A DNA stretch of 64,000 nt, taken from NCBI RefSeq assembly GCF_024449095.1, contig NZ_CP024627.1, forward strand, positions 2,728,001 through 2,792,000. Direction: 5' to 3'. Below, piece after piece: positions 34,901-44,740 of the stretch. The translations under genes and the position numbers were made by a program. Below the pieces are notes generated by a model. The model saw only the letters and a program-made list of their open reading frames with translations. It was not told the origin of the DNA and searched no databases. Source of the DNA: Vibrio coralliilyticus. Its GTDB lineage: Bacteria > Pseudomonadota > Gammaproteobacteria > Enterobacterales > Vibrionaceae. Position 1 is the stretch's first letter. Every line of letters starts with the position of its first letter.

Positions 34901-36271
34901 ATGCACATGAATAAAAACGACTATACACCAAGCGAAAAAGACAGTTATCCAGAGTTATCTCTGAACATTATTACTCGCCAAGAGCATAATATCTCTCGCA
35001 AACAAATCAGTGACAATGCATTGAAGGTGCTATACCGACTTCATGGTGCAGGCTTTGATGCCTTCCTAGTCGGTGGTGGTGTGCGCGATCTGCTACTGGG
35101 ACAAAACCCTAAAGATTTTGATATCGCAACCAATGCCACACCAGAACAAATTCGTCAGCTGTTTAAAAACTGCCGCCTCATCGGCCGCCGTTTCCGTCTC
35201 GCACACATCATGTTTGGCCGCGACATCATTGAAGTGGCGACATTCCGTGGCCACCATCAAGAAACCAGCAAAAATATCTCTCAGCAATCCAAAGAAGGAA
35301 TGCTACTACGTGACAATGTCTATGGCACTATCGATGAAGATGCAGAGCGCCGTGATTTCACCATCAATGCCATGTACTACAACATTGCTGACTATGCGAT
35401 TCACGACTACGCTGGCGGTAATGAAGACCTCGAAGATCGACTGGTACGTTTGATAGGCGACCCAGAGACACGCTACCGCGAAGACCCAGTACGAATGCTT
35501 CGCGCCATTCGATTTGCTGTAAAGTTAGACTTTGATATCGAAGAAGACACCGCAGCACCGATCGAAGAAATGTCTTCACTGCTGGGCGATATTCCATCCG
35601 CACGCCTATACGAAGAATCACTGAAAATGCTCCAGTCAGGATATGGACTGGAAACCTATCACCTGATGCGTGAATACAATCTTTTCCAGCAGTTATTCCC
35701 AATCATCTCAGCTGACTTCACAGAAGAGTATTCTTCAAAAACAGAGCAGATGCTTGACTTGGTTCTTGATTCAACGGATCAACGAATCGAAGAAGGTAAA
35801 CGCATCAACCCTGCATTTATGTTCGCGGCTATGTTGTGGTACCCGTTACAAGAACGCGCAGCCTTACTGATGGAAAAACGCAAGCTGTCTTACTACGACG
35901 CTATCATGGAAGCGAGTAACTACATTCTTGATGAGCAAGTTCGCACGATTGCGATTCCTCGCCGTCACACCGCGACTATTCGTGAGATTTGGCAATTACA
36001 ACTGCGTATGCCGCGTCGAAATGGCAAGCGCGCTTTCCGACTGATGGAGCTAAATAAGTTTAGAGCCGGCTACGACTTCCTTGAAATGAGAGGAGAAATA
36101 GAAGGCGGTGAAACGGAACAATTAGCCAAATGGTGGGAAACCTTCCAAAATGCTGGACGCAACATGCGCCAAGCTATGGTCGCCGAACTGGATTCGGACG
36201 CACCAGAACAAGGTAAAAAACGTCGTCGTAAGCCATTTCGTAAGAAAAAGAACAAGGCTTCAACATCATGA
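34901..36271 (+). CDS. pcnB: Poly(A) polymerase I
   Basis: Adds 3' poly(A) tails that promote RNA decay. 456 residues. Nucleotidyltransferase head: LVGGGVRDLLLG and the metal-binding pair in KDFDIATNA. The RNA-binding neck (RDFTINAMYYN, EDPVRMLRAIRFAVK) and a basic C-terminal tail (KKRRRKPFRKKKNK) follow. The true N-terminus may be a little different (E. coli pcnB uses a non-ATG start), but a stop at about 34849 limits upstream extension. Its last codons overlap folK by ATGA. Confidence 0.96.
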   Translation: MHMNKNDYTPSEKDSYPELSLNIITRQEHNISRKQISDNALKVLYRLHGAGFDAFLVGGGVRDLLLGQNPKDFDIATNATPEQIRQLFKNCRLIGRRFRLAHIMFGRDIIEVATFRGHHQETSKNISQQSKEGMLLRDNVYGTIDEDAERRDFTINAMYYNIADYAIHDYAGGNEDLEDRLVRLIGDPETRYREDPVRMLRAIRFAVKLDFDIEEDTAAPIEEMSSLLGDIPSARLYEESLKMLQSGYGLETYHLMREYNLFQQLFPIISADFTEEYSSKTEQMLDLVLDSTDQRIEEGKRINPAFMFAAMLWYPLQERAALLMEKRKLSYYDAIMEASNYILDEQVRTIAIPRRHTATIREIWQLQLRMPRRNGKRAFRLMELNKFRAGYDFLEMRGEIEGGETEQLAKWWETFQNAGRNMRQAMVAELDSDAPEQGKKRRRKPFRKKKNKASTS

Positions 36272-36753
36272 TCACGGCGTACATTGCTGTCGGCAGTAAC
36301 CTTGCCGATCCTGTGGCCCAAGCAGAAAGTGCGATTGATGCATTGAAAAAGCTACCAAGATCTGAGTTTAGTCAGGCATCGATGCTGTACAGTAGCACTC
36401 CAATGGGGCCACAAAACCAGCCGGATTACATTAATGCGGTGGTCGAAATCCACACTGAATTAACGCCTTTTGAGCTGCTTGACCGTACTCAAGCGATCGA
36501 GCAAGAACAAGGGCGTGTCCGTAAAGATGAACGTTGGGGGCCAAGAACTCTCGATTTAGATATTGTTCTTTATGGCAATGAGGTGATTGATTCCGAGCGT
36601 CTGACAGTTCCACACTATGGAATGAAAGAGCGCGAATTCGTGCTTTATCCGCTCGCAGAAATCGCACCAAATTTAACCCTCCCATGTGGGACCAGACTGG
36701 AAGACTTACTCAAAGTTGTCAATCAAAACGGTCTGCGTATTTGGCAATCATAG
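36268..36753 (+). CDS. folK: 6-hydroxymethyl-7,8-dihydropterin pyrophosphokinase (HPPK)
   Basis: Folate biosynthesis: transfers pyrophosphate from ATP to the pterin. 161 residues with the core [11 protein letters not shown], the catalytic [15 protein letters not shown], and [15 protein letters not shown]. Translationally coupled to pcnB (ATGA overlap) and followed 24 bp later by panB. Confidence 0.97.
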   Translation: MITAYIAVGSNLADPVAQAESAIDALKKLPRSEFSQASMLYSSTPMGPQNQPDYINAVVEIHTELTPFELLDRTQAIEQEQGRVRKDERWGPRTLDLDIVLYGNEVIDSERLTVPHYGMKEREFVLYPLAEIAPNLTLPCGTRLEDLLKVVNQNGLRIWQS

Positions 36754-36776
36754 CCAACTCCTTAAAAGGAAAAATC

Positions 36777-37571
36777 ATGAAAAAAATTACCATTAACGAC
36801 CTGATGAAATGGAAGCAGGAAGGTCGTAAATTTGCGACTTCAACTGCTTACGATGCTAGCTTTGCCCAGCTATTTGAAAGTGAAGAAATGCCAGTACTGC
36901 TAGTGGGTGACTCACTAGGAATGGTACTGCAGGGTACCCGCGATACGTTACCTGTCACCGTAGAAGAAATCGCTTATCACACACGTTGCGTACGTGCTGG
37001 AAGCCCTAACTGCTTGCTAATGGCGGATATGCCATTCATGAGTTATGCCACTCCAGAGCAAGCGTGTGACAGCGCTGCACAAATCATGCGTGCAGGTGCA
37101 AACATGGTAAAAATTGAAGGGGGTGACTGGTTAGTCGAAACCGTAAAAATGCTAACAGAGCGTGCCGTTCCAGTCTGTGCTCATCTTGGCTTAACACCTC
37201 AATCAGTCAACATCTTCGGCGGCTTTAAAGTTCAAGGTCGTGAGCAAGAAAAAGCCGATCGTATGGTACGTGACGCCCTCGCTCTACAAGAAGCTGGTGC
37301 GCAAATCATTCTCCTTGAATGTGTTCCTCAAGAGCTAGCAGCACGCATCACTGAAGTCTGCGATGTACCTGTTATTGGCATTGGCGCTGGCAATGTGACC
37401 GACGGCCAGATCCTCGTCATGCATGATATGTTTGGTATTTCAGCCAACTACATGCCGAAGTTCTCAAAGAACTTCCTTGCTGAAACAGGTGACATGCGTA
37501 AAGCTGTAGCTATGTACAAAGACGAAGTTGAAAGTGGTGCATTCCCAAGCGAAGCTCACACAATTGCGTAA
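36777..37571 (+). CDS. panB: 3-methyl-2-oxobutanoate hydroxymethyltransferase
   Basis: First step of pantothenate synthesis: makes ketopantoate from alpha-ketoisovalerate and methylene-tetrahydrofolate, which links it to the folK gene upstream. 264 residues, the same as E. coli. Mg-binding Asp in [10 protein letters not shown] and LMADMPFM, later VIGIGAG. The ATG at 36777 with AAAGGA was chosen; an in-frame upstream start would lie inside folK. Confidence 0.97.
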   Translation: MKKITINDLMKWKQEGRKFATSTAYDASFAQLFESEEMPVLLVGDSLGMVLQGTRDTLPVTVEEIAYHTRCVRAGSPNCLLMADMPFMSYATPEQACDSAAQIMRAGANMVKIEGGDWLVETVKMLTERAVPVCAHLGLTPQSVNIFGGFKVQGREQEKADRMVRDALALQEAGAQIILLECVPQELAARITEVCDVPVIGIGAGNVTDGQILVMHDMFGISANYMPKFSKNFLAETGDMRKAVAMYKDEVESGAFPSEAHTIA

Positions 37572-37582
37572 GGATTTGACTG

Positions 37583-38485
37583 ATGCAAACTTTTGCTGAA
37601 ATTGCCGCTCTACGTGAGCAGATCAAACAGTATAAGCGTGATGGTCGTACAATCGCTTTTGTTCCGACCATGGGTAACCTCCACGAAGGACACCTAACTT
37701 TAGTACGCAAAGCGCGCGAACATGCTGACATTGTCATCGTCAGTATCTTCGTTAACCCTATGCAGTTTGATCGAAGCGATGATCTTAATAATTATCCTAG
37801 AACTTTAGATGAAGACCTAAGTAAGTTGAGCGGTGAAGGCGTCGAGATCGTTTTCACTCCAACACCAGAGGTCATTTACCCTGAAGGGCCAGAAAAACAA
37901 ACCTTTATTGAGGTCCCTGGGTTATCAAATATCCTTGAGGGCGCTTCTCGTCCTGGCCACTTCCGTGGTGTCGCAACCGTAGTAACAAAACTGTTTAACA
38001 TCGTTCAGCCAGATGTGGCTTGCTTTGGCGAAAAAGATTTCCAGCAGTTAGCCGTCATTCGTAAAATGGCCGCAGATCTCGCAATGGATATTGATATTAT
38101 CGGTGTGGCCACAGTGCGTGAAATGGATGGTCTTGCCATGAGCTCACGTAATGGCCTCCTGACGATTGATGAGCGTCAAAGGGCTCCTGTTTTAGCTCGC
38201 ACAATGCGCTGGATCAGCAGCGCTATGCGCGGTGGCCGTGATGATTACGCTTCGATCATTGAAGATGCTAGCGATCAGCTACGTGCTGCTGGCCTACACC
38301 CCGATGAAATCTTTATTCGAGATGCTCGAACGTTACAAGCCATCACCACAGAAACGACTCAAGCTGTGATTTTAATGTCAGCATTTCTTGGCCAAGCCCG
38401 CCTGATTGATAATCAAGTCGTTGAAATGGTTGTTGAAGCGAAAGAAGAAGAAAATTCCGAAGCCCCTTCTGAGACGACAGAGTAA
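37583..38485 (+). CDS. panC: Pantothenate synthetase
   Basis: Condenses pantoate and beta-alanine with ATP. 300 residues. The HIGH-like [15 protein letters not shown], the substrate loop GEKDFQQ, and the KMSKS-like MSSRNGLLT are visible. The C-terminal tail is acidic and slightly longer than in E. coli. It follows panB by 11 bp, forming the panBC operon, and ends before a strong bidirectional terminator. Confidence 0.97.
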   Translation: MQTFAEIAALREQIKQYKRDGRTIAFVPTMGNLHEGHLTLVRKAREHADIVIVSIFVNPMQFDRSDDLNNYPRTLDEDLSKLSGEGVEIVFTPTPEVIYPEGPEKQTFIEVPGLSNILEGASRPGHFRGVATVVTKLFNIVQPDVACFGEKDFQQLAVIRKMAADLAMDIDIIGVATVREMDGLAMSSRNGLLTIDERQRAPVLARTMRWISSAMRGGRDDYASIIEDASDQLRAAGLHPDEIFIRDARTLQAITTETTQAVILMSAFLGQARLIDNQVVEMVVEAKEEENSEAPSETTE

Positions 38486-38508
38486 ACGGTATTTTAATTA
38501 GGAAACGA

Positions 38509-38535
38509 AAAGGCTTGGCATTATGCCAAGCCTTT
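38509..38535. terminator. Bidirectional terminator between panC and yadH
   Basis: The stem AAAGGCTTGGCA with TGCCAAGCCTTT and loop TTA, followed by ATTTTTT. It is placed for both convergent transcripts. Confidence 0.88.
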
Positions 38536-38557
38536 ATTTTTTGAATAAAGTAGCTTG

Positions 38558-39328
38558 CTACGAGCGCAGGCCAATACCTTTTGTCACTAGGTAATGAGCT
38601 ACAGTGTAAAGTACAACAACAAATATGCCTAACACGCCAAATGACGTTGCAATACCAACATCCGATACCCCAAGAAAGCCGTAACGGAATGCATTGACCA
38701 TGTAGACAATTGGATTGATTTTCGACACACTTTGCCAGAAATCTGGCAACAGGCTAATTGAGTAAAACACACCACCTAGATATGTCAGTGGCGTCAAGAC
38801 AAATGTCGGAATGATCGAGATATCATCGAACGTCTTCGCATAAACCGCATTAATCAACCCACCCAAAGAGAACACCACAGACGTCATAAATACGGTTGCG
38901 ATGATGATCCCCCAATGATCCACTTGTAAGTCGACAAAGAACAACGAGACAAAGGTCACTATCGTCCCCACCAATAAGCCACGTACGACTCCCCCCATGA
39001 CGAACCCCCAAATAATCACATAGTTAGGGACAGGGGCAACCAACAATTCTTCAATATTTTTCTGGAACTTAGCACTGAAAAATGACGAGGCAACATTGGA
39101 GTAGGAGTTGGTGATCACCGACATCATGATCAATCCCGGCACTATATATTCCATATAACTGAAGCCGTTCATTTCACCAATTCGAGAGCCAATCAGGCTG
39201 CCAAAAATAATGAAGTACAGGGTCATAGTAATCGCTGGTGGAACCAAGGTCTGGACCCAAATTCGAGTAAAGCGATTGACCTCTTTGGTTAGTAGGCTAC
39301 AAAAAGCAGTCCAATAAATACGATACAT
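38558..39328 (-). CDS. yadH: ABC-2 type transporter permease (YadH)
   Basis: 256 residues with six membrane segments and the ABC-2 signature region (IVPGLIMMSVITNSYSN, NIEELLVAPVPN, TYLGGVFYS). The start MYRIYW at 39328 has GGAGG 8 bp upstream in the end of yadG. Pairs with the YadG ATPase. The substrate of this exporter is unknown in E. coli too; related systems export polysaccharides or lipids. Confidence 0.92.
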   Translation of the reverse strand: MYRIYWTAFCSLLTKEVNRFTRIWVQTLVPPAITMTLYFIIFGSLIGSRIGEMNGFSYMEYIVPGLIMMSVITNSYSNVASSFFSAKFQKNIEELLVAPVPNYVIIWGFVMGGVVRGLLVGTIVTFVSLFFVDLQVDHWGIIIATVFMTSVVFSLGGLINAVYAKTFDDISIIPTFVLTPLTYLGGVFYSISLLPDFWQSVSKINPIVYMVNAFRYGFLGVSDVGIATSFGVLGIFVVVLYTVAHYLVTKGIGLRS

Positions 39329-39329
39329 T

Positions 39330-40244
39330 TTATTGGCCTCCTTCGCGGACAATATTCACAAACAACTCTTCCAGACGATTGGCCTTATTACGCATCGACA
39401 GCACTTTGATACCCTGATCTGTCAATTGACTAAAGATGGCATTGAGCCCCTCACTCTTCTCGATTTCAATTTCTAATGAGCCATTGACAACACTCTGGCT
39501 GTTCACCCCTTTCAATGGGGGCACTTCTGCGCCATCTTCTAAATCAAGAATGAAGGTTTCCACATGAAGTTTATTCAACAGTGCTTTCATTGTGGTGTTT
39601 TCTATTAGCTCACCTTTGCTGATGATACCTATATTGCGACACAGCATCTCAGCTTCTTCGAGATAATGCGTAGTCAAAATAATCGTGATGCCTTCTTGGT
39701 TAATCTCCTTAAGAAATTCCCACATAGAACGGCGCAGCTCAATATCGACACCAGCCGTCGGCTCATCCAAGATAAGTAACTTTGGCTCATGGACCAGAGC
39801 ACGAGCAATCATCAGGCGTCGCTTCATACCACCTGATAAGTTTCGCGCACGTTCGTTACGTTTTTCCCATAAATCGAGTTTAGTTAAGTATTTCTCTGCT
39901 CTTTGCTTAGCTAATGTGCGGGGCACGCCATAGTAACCGGCTTGCTGAAGCACGATTTGTTCAACCGTTTCAAACTGATTAAAGTTAAACTCTTGGGGAA
40001 CCAAACCTAAATTTTGCTTTGCCAGCTCTAAATCTTGGTCGATGTCGTAGCCAAACACTTTGACCTTACCTGAGGTCTTATTAACCAGTGAAGAGATCAC
40101 GCCAATGGTTGTCGACTTACCCGCACCATTAGGCCCGAGCAAGGCATAAAAATCTCCCTTGGCGACGTTGAGGCTGATACCTTTCAACGCTTCAAATCCC
40201 CCCGCATACGTTTTGCGGAGTTGTTCAATTTCTAATGCGTACAT
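39330..40244 (-). CDS. yadG: ABC transporter ATP-binding protein (YadG)
   Basis: About 304 residues. Walker A GPNGAGKST, signature NLSGGMKRR, Walker B LLILDEP, H-loop TTHYLEE. The start MYALEIEQLRKTY at 40244 matches the family; a longer frame upstream has poor initiation signals. Its stop is just before the yadH start, so the two genes form an operon. Confidence 0.94.
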   Translation of the reverse strand: MYALEIEQLRKTYAGGFEALKGISLNVAKGDFYALLGPNGAGKSTTIGVISSLVNKTSGKVKVFGYDIDQDLELAKQNLGLVPQEFNFNQFETVEQIVLQQAGYYGVPRTLAKQRAEKYLTKLDLWEKRNERARNLSGGMKRRLMIARALVHEPKLLILDEPTAGVDIELRRSMWEFLKEINQEGITIILTTHYLEEAEMLCRNIGIISKGELIENTTMKALLNKLHVETFILDLEDGAEVPPLKGVNSQSVVNGSLEIEIEKSEGLNAIFSQLTDQGIKVLSMRNKANRLEELFVNIVREGGQ

Positions 40245-40400
40245 AGTTTTCAGTGTAATCGTTGGTTGGTGCAGGTGTGGGTAGCGTGCGTGTGCACTTA
40301 GACTGCCACGAATTGCCAACAAGTTTATCGTTGAATAACGATGAACACAATTACATAATTCGATTTATTTGGAAATATAAAATATTGCCACTCAATAAAA

Positions 40401-40423
40401 ACGCCGCTGACAATCAGCGGCGT
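40401..40423 (-). terminator. Intrinsic terminator of the SulP transporter gene
   Basis: ACGCCGCTGA, loop CAA, TCAGCGGCGT; on the minus strand the stem is followed by TTTTTATTG. Confidence 0.85.
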
Positions 40424-40432
40424 ATGGCGAAA

Positions 40433-42103
40433 CTAGATGGATTGAAACTGGTGTTCATCACTGTCAACATGCTTCAAAGCCGCCTTGAGAGCTTCGTAAC
40501 GGAACTTATACATATTGCCTTCTGGTATCAAATCAATGACATGGAACTTTTCAAGCTGTTGCCTTGTACCCTCGTTAGGACACAATAGGTAGACTTGGCA
40601 ATGTGCTTCAAGTGCATCTTTTATCGCATTCTCTAGGGCTAAACCGACAGTAACATCGATCATGGGAACATCAGTTAAATCGAGGATCATCACCTCGTAA
40701 TCAGCGATACTGCTGTGCTGGCGAGAAATCGCTTTTGACACACTGAATATCATCGGCCCAGAAAGATAGAAGAACAGAACTTTGTCATTGGCACTGTCTA
40801 ACAACGCTCTTTCGCTATCCGTCAATGGCACATCATTTTCATCCGCATCACTGATCGCTTTAACCTGACGTGCCTGCTCGCGACTCAAACGTTCAATAAT
40901 AATAATATTGGAAATAAAAACGCCTAACCCGACGGCTACGATAAGATCGACGAAAACGGTCAGCAGCATCACACCATACATGACCGCCATACCTGCAAAA
41001 CTCACTTTATGAGCTCGCTGGATGAAACTCCAATCGAGGATATTGAAGCCAACGTAAACGGCAATACCCGCTAAGACAGCCATCGGAATGGGCTCTGTGA
41101 GGCCACCTGCCACCAGAACCACCAAGGCTAGCACAAGCGCACGAATCACACCGGACAACGGAGAACGCGCGCCAACTTGAATATTGGTCACCGTTCCCAT
41201 GGTTGCTCCCGCCCCAGGCAGCGCGCCAAATAAGCCTGAAATCATATTCGCTAGCCCTTGGCCACGAAGTTCTTTATCTGAATCGTGCTCTTTACGTGTT
41301 AACGAATCGCCAATCACGGCAGTTAAAAGCGTATCAATACAACCCAGCGTACCCAGAACCAATGCATCAATCACCATCTCAGTGAACATCGAAGCATCAA
41401 AATGTGGAATAACCAAAGATGGCAAACCCGCAGGAATTTCACCGATACGACGAATATCCTCACTATCAAACACTATCACCGATAAAAGCGTTACAGCGAT
41501 TAACGCAACGAGCTGAGCGGGAACGTATTTCCGGTACTTCTTCGGAAAGAAGAATAAAATTCCCAATGTCAGAAGCCCAAGGAAGAGTTCACTAAACTTC
41601 ATGTTAGCCACCGTATCAGGGAAGGCGGATAACGTGCCTAACACACCACCGGAAGGGGCTGCGTGGCCAAGCAGTGGCGATAGCTGAAGGATAATTAGAA
41701 TGACGCCGATGCCAGACATAAACCCAGAAATAACACTGTAAGGCATCAAAGTTACATACTTACCGAGTTTTAATGTCCCCAGTAAAATCTGGAATGCACC
41801 AGCCATCATCACAACCGTAAAGGTCATTGCCATGCCCGTTTCTGGGTATTTGGCCATCATACTGGTCAGGACCGCAGTCATGATCACCGTCATTGGCCCT
41901 GTAGGCTCAGAAATTAGCGAGTTAGAACCACCAAATAGAGAGGCAAACAATCCAACTAAAATAGCCCCCCACAAACCGGCTTCTGCCCCAGCTCCAGAGG
42001 CCACCCCAAATGCCAATGCTAATGGCAAAGAGATGATAGCGGTGGTCACACCACCAAACACATCCCCTTTTAGGTTGATATCTTCAAAACGACTTCCAAA
42101 CAC
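40433..42103 (-). CDS. SulP-family anion transporter with STAS domain
   Basis: 556 residues. About 10-12 membrane segments with the SulP signature region (GDVFGGVTTAIISLPLALAFG, SNSLISEPTGPMTVIMTA), then a cytoplasmic STAS domain from about 440 (VMILDLTDVPMIDVT). SulP proteins carry sulfate, bicarbonate or dicarboxylates. The divergent neighbour is a beta-carbonic anhydrase, an association also seen in other bacteria that suggests bicarbonate or CO2 handling. The anion cannot be proved from sequence. Confidence 0.9.
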   Translation of the reverse strand: MFGSRFEDINLKGDVFGGVTTAIISLPLALAFGVASGAGAEAGLWGAILVGLFASLFGGSNSLISEPTGPMTVIMTAVLTSMMAKYPETGMAMTFTVVMMAGAFQILLGTLKLGKYVTLMPYSVISGFMSGIGVILIILQLSPLLGHAAPSGGVLGTLSAFPDTVANMKFSELFLGLLTLGILFFFPKKYRKYVPAQLVALIAVTLLSVIVFDSEDIRRIGEIPAGLPSLVIPHFDASMFTEMVIDALVLGTLGCIDTLLTAVIGDSLTRKEHDSDKELRGQGLANMISGLFGALPGAGATMGTVTNIQVGARSPLSGVIRALVLALVVLVAGGLTEPIPMAVLAGIAVYVGFNILDWSFIQRAHKVSFAGMAVMYGVMLLTVFVDLIVAVGLGVFISNIIIIERLSREQARQVKAISDADENDVPLTDSERALLDSANDKVLFFYLSGPMIFSVSKAISRQHSSIADYEVMILDLTDVPMIDVTVGLALENAIKDALEAHCQVYLLCPNEGTRQQLEKFHVIDLIPEGNMYKFRYEALKAALKHVDSDEHQFQSI

Positions 42104-42456
42104 AACTCAGCTCCACTGCTAACTAATGCAAGTTTGATGATTAAAGGTGCGGTAATTCAAGCTTCCTTTTTCTTCCCTGAATATCCGCATAAAAAGTAAT
42201 TAAATTAAAGCAATCTTGTCGCCATCTTCGTTGATATGGTGACAAACTAATAACTTTAACAAATAGGCTTGTTCAAGGTTAGTCCGAATACAGATTCATC
42301 ATGCACACTATATAACTCTTTGTTAGGTTCACTGCTAAGTTTATGTTTTTTAGCGATGAAACACGTCAGATGAGTGCTTGTTTACACAGTTTTGACAGGA
42401 ACGGAATTGTAACATTGTGTATAGTAGCGAAAGAATTTTTAAGGATTGATTGTAAG

Positions 42457-43116
42457 ATGCCGGAAATTAAACAGCTTTTTGACAATAACTCAAAGTGGTC
42501 TGAATCTATTAAGGCAGAACGACCAGAGTACTTTGCAAAACTTGAAGAAGGACAAAACCCAGGCTTCCTCTGGATCGGCTGCTCAGACAGCAGAGTTCCA
42601 GCAGAACGTCTCACCGGCCTTTACTCAGGCGAACTATTTGTTCACCGCAACGTGGCGAATCAGGTGGTTCATACTGACCTGAACTGTTTATCGGTTGTGC
42701 AATATGCGGTTGATGTTCTTAAGGTGAAACACATCATTGTTTGTGGTCACTACGGCTGTGGTGGTGTTAATGCCGCTATCGATAACCCTCAATTAGGCTT
42801 GATCAATAACTGGTTGTTGCACATTCGCGATAATTACCTCAAATACAAAGCACAAATAGAGTCCCTGCCACGAGATCAGTGGGGCAATAAATTGTGTGAG
42901 ATCAATGTTGCTGAGCAAGTTTACAATCTAGGCAACTCAACCATACTACAGACGGCATGGGAAAGAGGCCAAGAAGTTGAGATTCATGGTTTCGTCTATG
43001 GGATTGGCAATGGCAAGCTCCAAGACTTAGGGGTTCGCTGTTCAAGTAGAGAAACCTTAGAAAACAGCCATCAAGAAGCGCTAAACAAGATTCTAACTTC
43101 ACCAGTACTTGAATAG
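42457..43116 (+). CDS. can: Beta-class carbonic anhydrase
   Basis: Interconverts CO2 and bicarbonate; needed for growth in air and for carboxylases. 219 residues, the E. coli Can length. Zinc ligands Cys and Asp in [10 protein letters not shown], then His and Cys in CGHYGCGGV. The ATG at 42457 (MPEIKQLF) was chosen; the frame is open further upstream but the family starts here. It is divergent from the SulP transporter gene. Confidence 0.96.
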   Translation: MPEIKQLFDNNSKWSESIKAERPEYFAKLEEGQNPGFLWIGCSDSRVPAERLTGLYSGELFVHRNVANQVVHTDLNCLSVVQYAVDVLKVKHIIVCGHYGCGGVNAAIDNPQLGLINNWLLHIRDNYLKYKAQIESLPRDQWGNKLCEINVAEQVYNLGNSTILQTAWERGQEVEIHGFVYGIGNGKLQDLGVRCSSRETLENSHQEALNKILTSPVLE

Positions 43117-43121
43117 ATAAC

Positions 43122-43148
43122 AAAAGACCCGCATCTCGCGGGTCTTTT
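43122..43148. terminator. Intrinsic terminator between can and hpt
   Basis: AAAAGACCCGC, loop ATCTC, GCGGGTCTTTT, placed between two convergent genes and usable from both sides. Confidence 0.88.
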
Positions 43149-43168
43149 GTTATTGGAATCAGAGTGCT

Positions 43169-43699
43169 TTATTCTTGAGGAACCACTTTACCAATGTAAG
43201 GTAGGTGGCGGTATTTCTGCGCGTAGTCAATACCCACACCCACAACAAACTCATCTGGAATGGCAAAACCAACCCAATCGACCGGCACTTCTACTTCACG
43301 TCGTGAGGGCTTATCCAGTAAAGTACAGATAGCAATAGACTTTGGTTCACGTAAAGAAAGAATCTCTTTAATTTTATTCAGCGTATTGCCTGTATCAATG
43401 ATGTCTTCGATGATTAGAACATCTTTACCTTTAATATCATCATCCAAATCTTTAAGAATGCGAACATCACGAGAACTTTCCATCGTGTTGCCGTAGCTAG
43501 AAGCTGTCATGAAGTCTACTTGATGTGTCAGTTCAATCTTTCGAGCTAAGTCAGCCATAAAGACAAATGAACCACGTAACAAACCAACCAGCACCAAATC
43601 TTCACTGCCCTGATAGTGAGCTGTAATTTCTTTGCCAAGTTCATTGACGCGTTCCTGAACCTCTTGCTCAGAAATCATTACTTCTACTGTATGTTTCAT
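43169..43699 (-). CDS. hpt: Hypoxanthine phosphoribosyltransferase
   Basis: Purine salvage: converts hypoxanthine and PRPP to IMP. 176 residues, type-I PRTase. The PRPP loop is [14 protein letters not shown], and the purine-contact region [17 protein letters not shown] follows. In vibrios hpt sits divergent from the luxR/hapR-type regulator, exactly as here; the ~300-bp gap contains both promoters. Confidence 0.97.
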   Translation of the reverse strand: MKHTVEVMISEQEVQERVNELGKEITAHYQGSEDLVLVGLLRGSFVFMADLARKIELTHQVDFMTASSYGNTMESSRDVRILKDLDDDIKGKDVLIIEDIIDTGNTLNKIKEILSLREPKSIAICTLLDKPSRREVEVPVDWVGFAIPDEFVVGVGIDYAQKYRHLPYIGKVVPQE

Positions 43700-43978
43700 A
43701 CCAATCTCATTTTCTGCATTAACGATAGCTTATTCGACGCGAGTTCAGATATCGCCAGATGATTTTAAGCCCGTAGTTTATCACCACTGTGTAGCGAGAG
43801 AAACGTTTGCTTGATTAAAGACTGCAATAACCATATGCAACTACATGATCGATAGCACGGTATTAATAAAAATAATTATTAAATAAACTGAAATCGTTGA
43901 CCTAATTAATATGCACCATTACACTCATTAATGCGAAAGCAATAATAAAATACTAATTAGGGCAAAAGCCCACATATA
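43700..43978. promoter_or_regulatory. Divergent promoter region of hpt and the luxR-type regulator
   Basis: AT-rich. At 43861-43895 it contains the AT palindrome-like stretch TTAATAAAAATAATTATTAA, which resembles the AT-rich operator of LuxR-family TetR regulators (TTATTGATAAATTTATCAATAA type). Self-repression is known in this family, so this is a plausible own site. GGGCAAAAGCCC (43960-43971) forms a small hairpin in the leader. Confidence 0.45.
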
Positions 43979-43995
43979 CAACTCAATTGGCAAGG
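43979..43995 (+). promoter_or_regulatory. Probable Qrr small-RNA pairing site over the ribosome binding site of the luxR-type gene
   Basis: CAACTCAATTGGCAAGG overlaps the Shine-Dalgarno AAGGA and lies 10 bp before the ATG. It matches the complement of the conserved Qrr core (CAACGTCAGTTGGCTAGG-like as recalled) in most positions, the arrangement by which Qrr RNAs with Hfq block hapR/luxR translation at low cell density. The match is by eye. Confidence 0.65.
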
Positions 43996-44005
43996 AAATA
44001 TAACT

Positions 44006-44611
44006 ATGGATTCTATAGCTAAGAGACCGCGTACGCGTCTTTCACCACAAAAACGTAAGCAACAACTGATGGAAATCGCATTAGAAGTGTTTGCTCGACG
44101 TGGTATTGGTCGCGGTGGTCACGCTGACATTGCAGAAATCGCCCAGGTTTCTGTAGCCACCGTGTTTAACTACTTCCCAACCCGTGAAGATTTGGTTGAT
44201 GATGTACTAAACTACGTGGTTCGTCAGTTCTCTAACTTCCTATCTGATAATATCGACCTCGATATTCACGCGAAAGAAAACCTACGCAACCTAACTTCAG
44301 CGATGGTTGATCTGATTGTCAACGACTGTCACTGGTTGAAAGTTTGGTTTGAGTGGAGTGCTTCAACACGTGATGAAGTATGGCCCTTGTTCGTGACCAC
44401 CAACCGCACCAATCAACTGCTGGTTCAGAACATGTTTGTCAAAGCCATCGAGCGAGGTGAGGTGTGTGACGAACACGATCCTGCAGATCTAGCAACACTG
44501 TTCCATGGTATTTGCTACTCATTGTTCGTACAGGCTAACCGTACTCAGGACGATGAGTCTGTGAATCGCCTGACACAAAGCTACCTAGATATGCTTTGCA
44601 TCTACAAGTAA
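44006..44611 (+). CDS. luxR: Quorum-sensing master regulator, LuxR/OpaR/SmcR/HapR family
   Basis: 201 residues, a TetR-fold DNA-binding protein that controls hundreds of genes at high cell density (biofilm, competence, proteases, luminescence). The N-terminus MDSIAKRPRTRLSPQKRK and the HTH (GGHADIAEIAQVSVATVFNYFPTREDLV) are nearly invariant in the Harveyi/Vulnificus group. The dimerisation part contains the conserved HWLKVWFEWSASTRDEVW. It ends at YLDMLCIYK, three or four residues shorter than several relatives. Downstream is a strong terminator; upstream are the divergent hpt gene and a Qrr-like site. The name depends on species: luxR, opaR, smcR, vcpR and hapR are equivalents. Confidence 0.97.
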   Translation: MDSIAKRPRTRLSPQKRKQQLMEIALEVFARRGIGRGGHADIAEIAQVSVATVFNYFPTREDLVDDVLNYVVRQFSNFLSDNIDLDIHAKENLRNLTSAMVDLIVNDCHWLKVWFEWSASTRDEVWPLFVTTNRTNQLLVQNMFVKAIERGEVCDEHDPADLATLFHGICYSLFVQANRTQDDESVNRLTQSYLDMLCIYK

Positions 44612-44632
44612 GTAGGCTTACGCCTTAATACT

Positions 44633-44657
44633 AGCCGGGTTTTCACCCGGCTTTTTT
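44633..44657 (+). terminator. Intrinsic terminator of the luxR-type gene
   Basis: AGCCGGGT, loop TTTC, ACCCGGCT followed by TTTTT. Confidence 0.92.
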
Positions 44658-44691
44658 GTGTTTGTAAAGACCTGTCTAGTCCTAAAATGAA

Positions 44692-44719
44692 AAAAGCCGC
44701 TGAGTAATCAGCGGCTTTT
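44692..44719 (-). terminator. Intrinsic terminator of lpdA (end of the pdh operon)
   Basis: AAAAGCCGCTGA, loop GTAA, TCAGCGGCTTTT, about 20 bp after the lpdA stop; on the minus strand the T-run continues (TTTTTTCA). Confidence 0.9.
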
Positions 44720-44740
44720 GTTAGTCAGTTTTCAGAGAAA

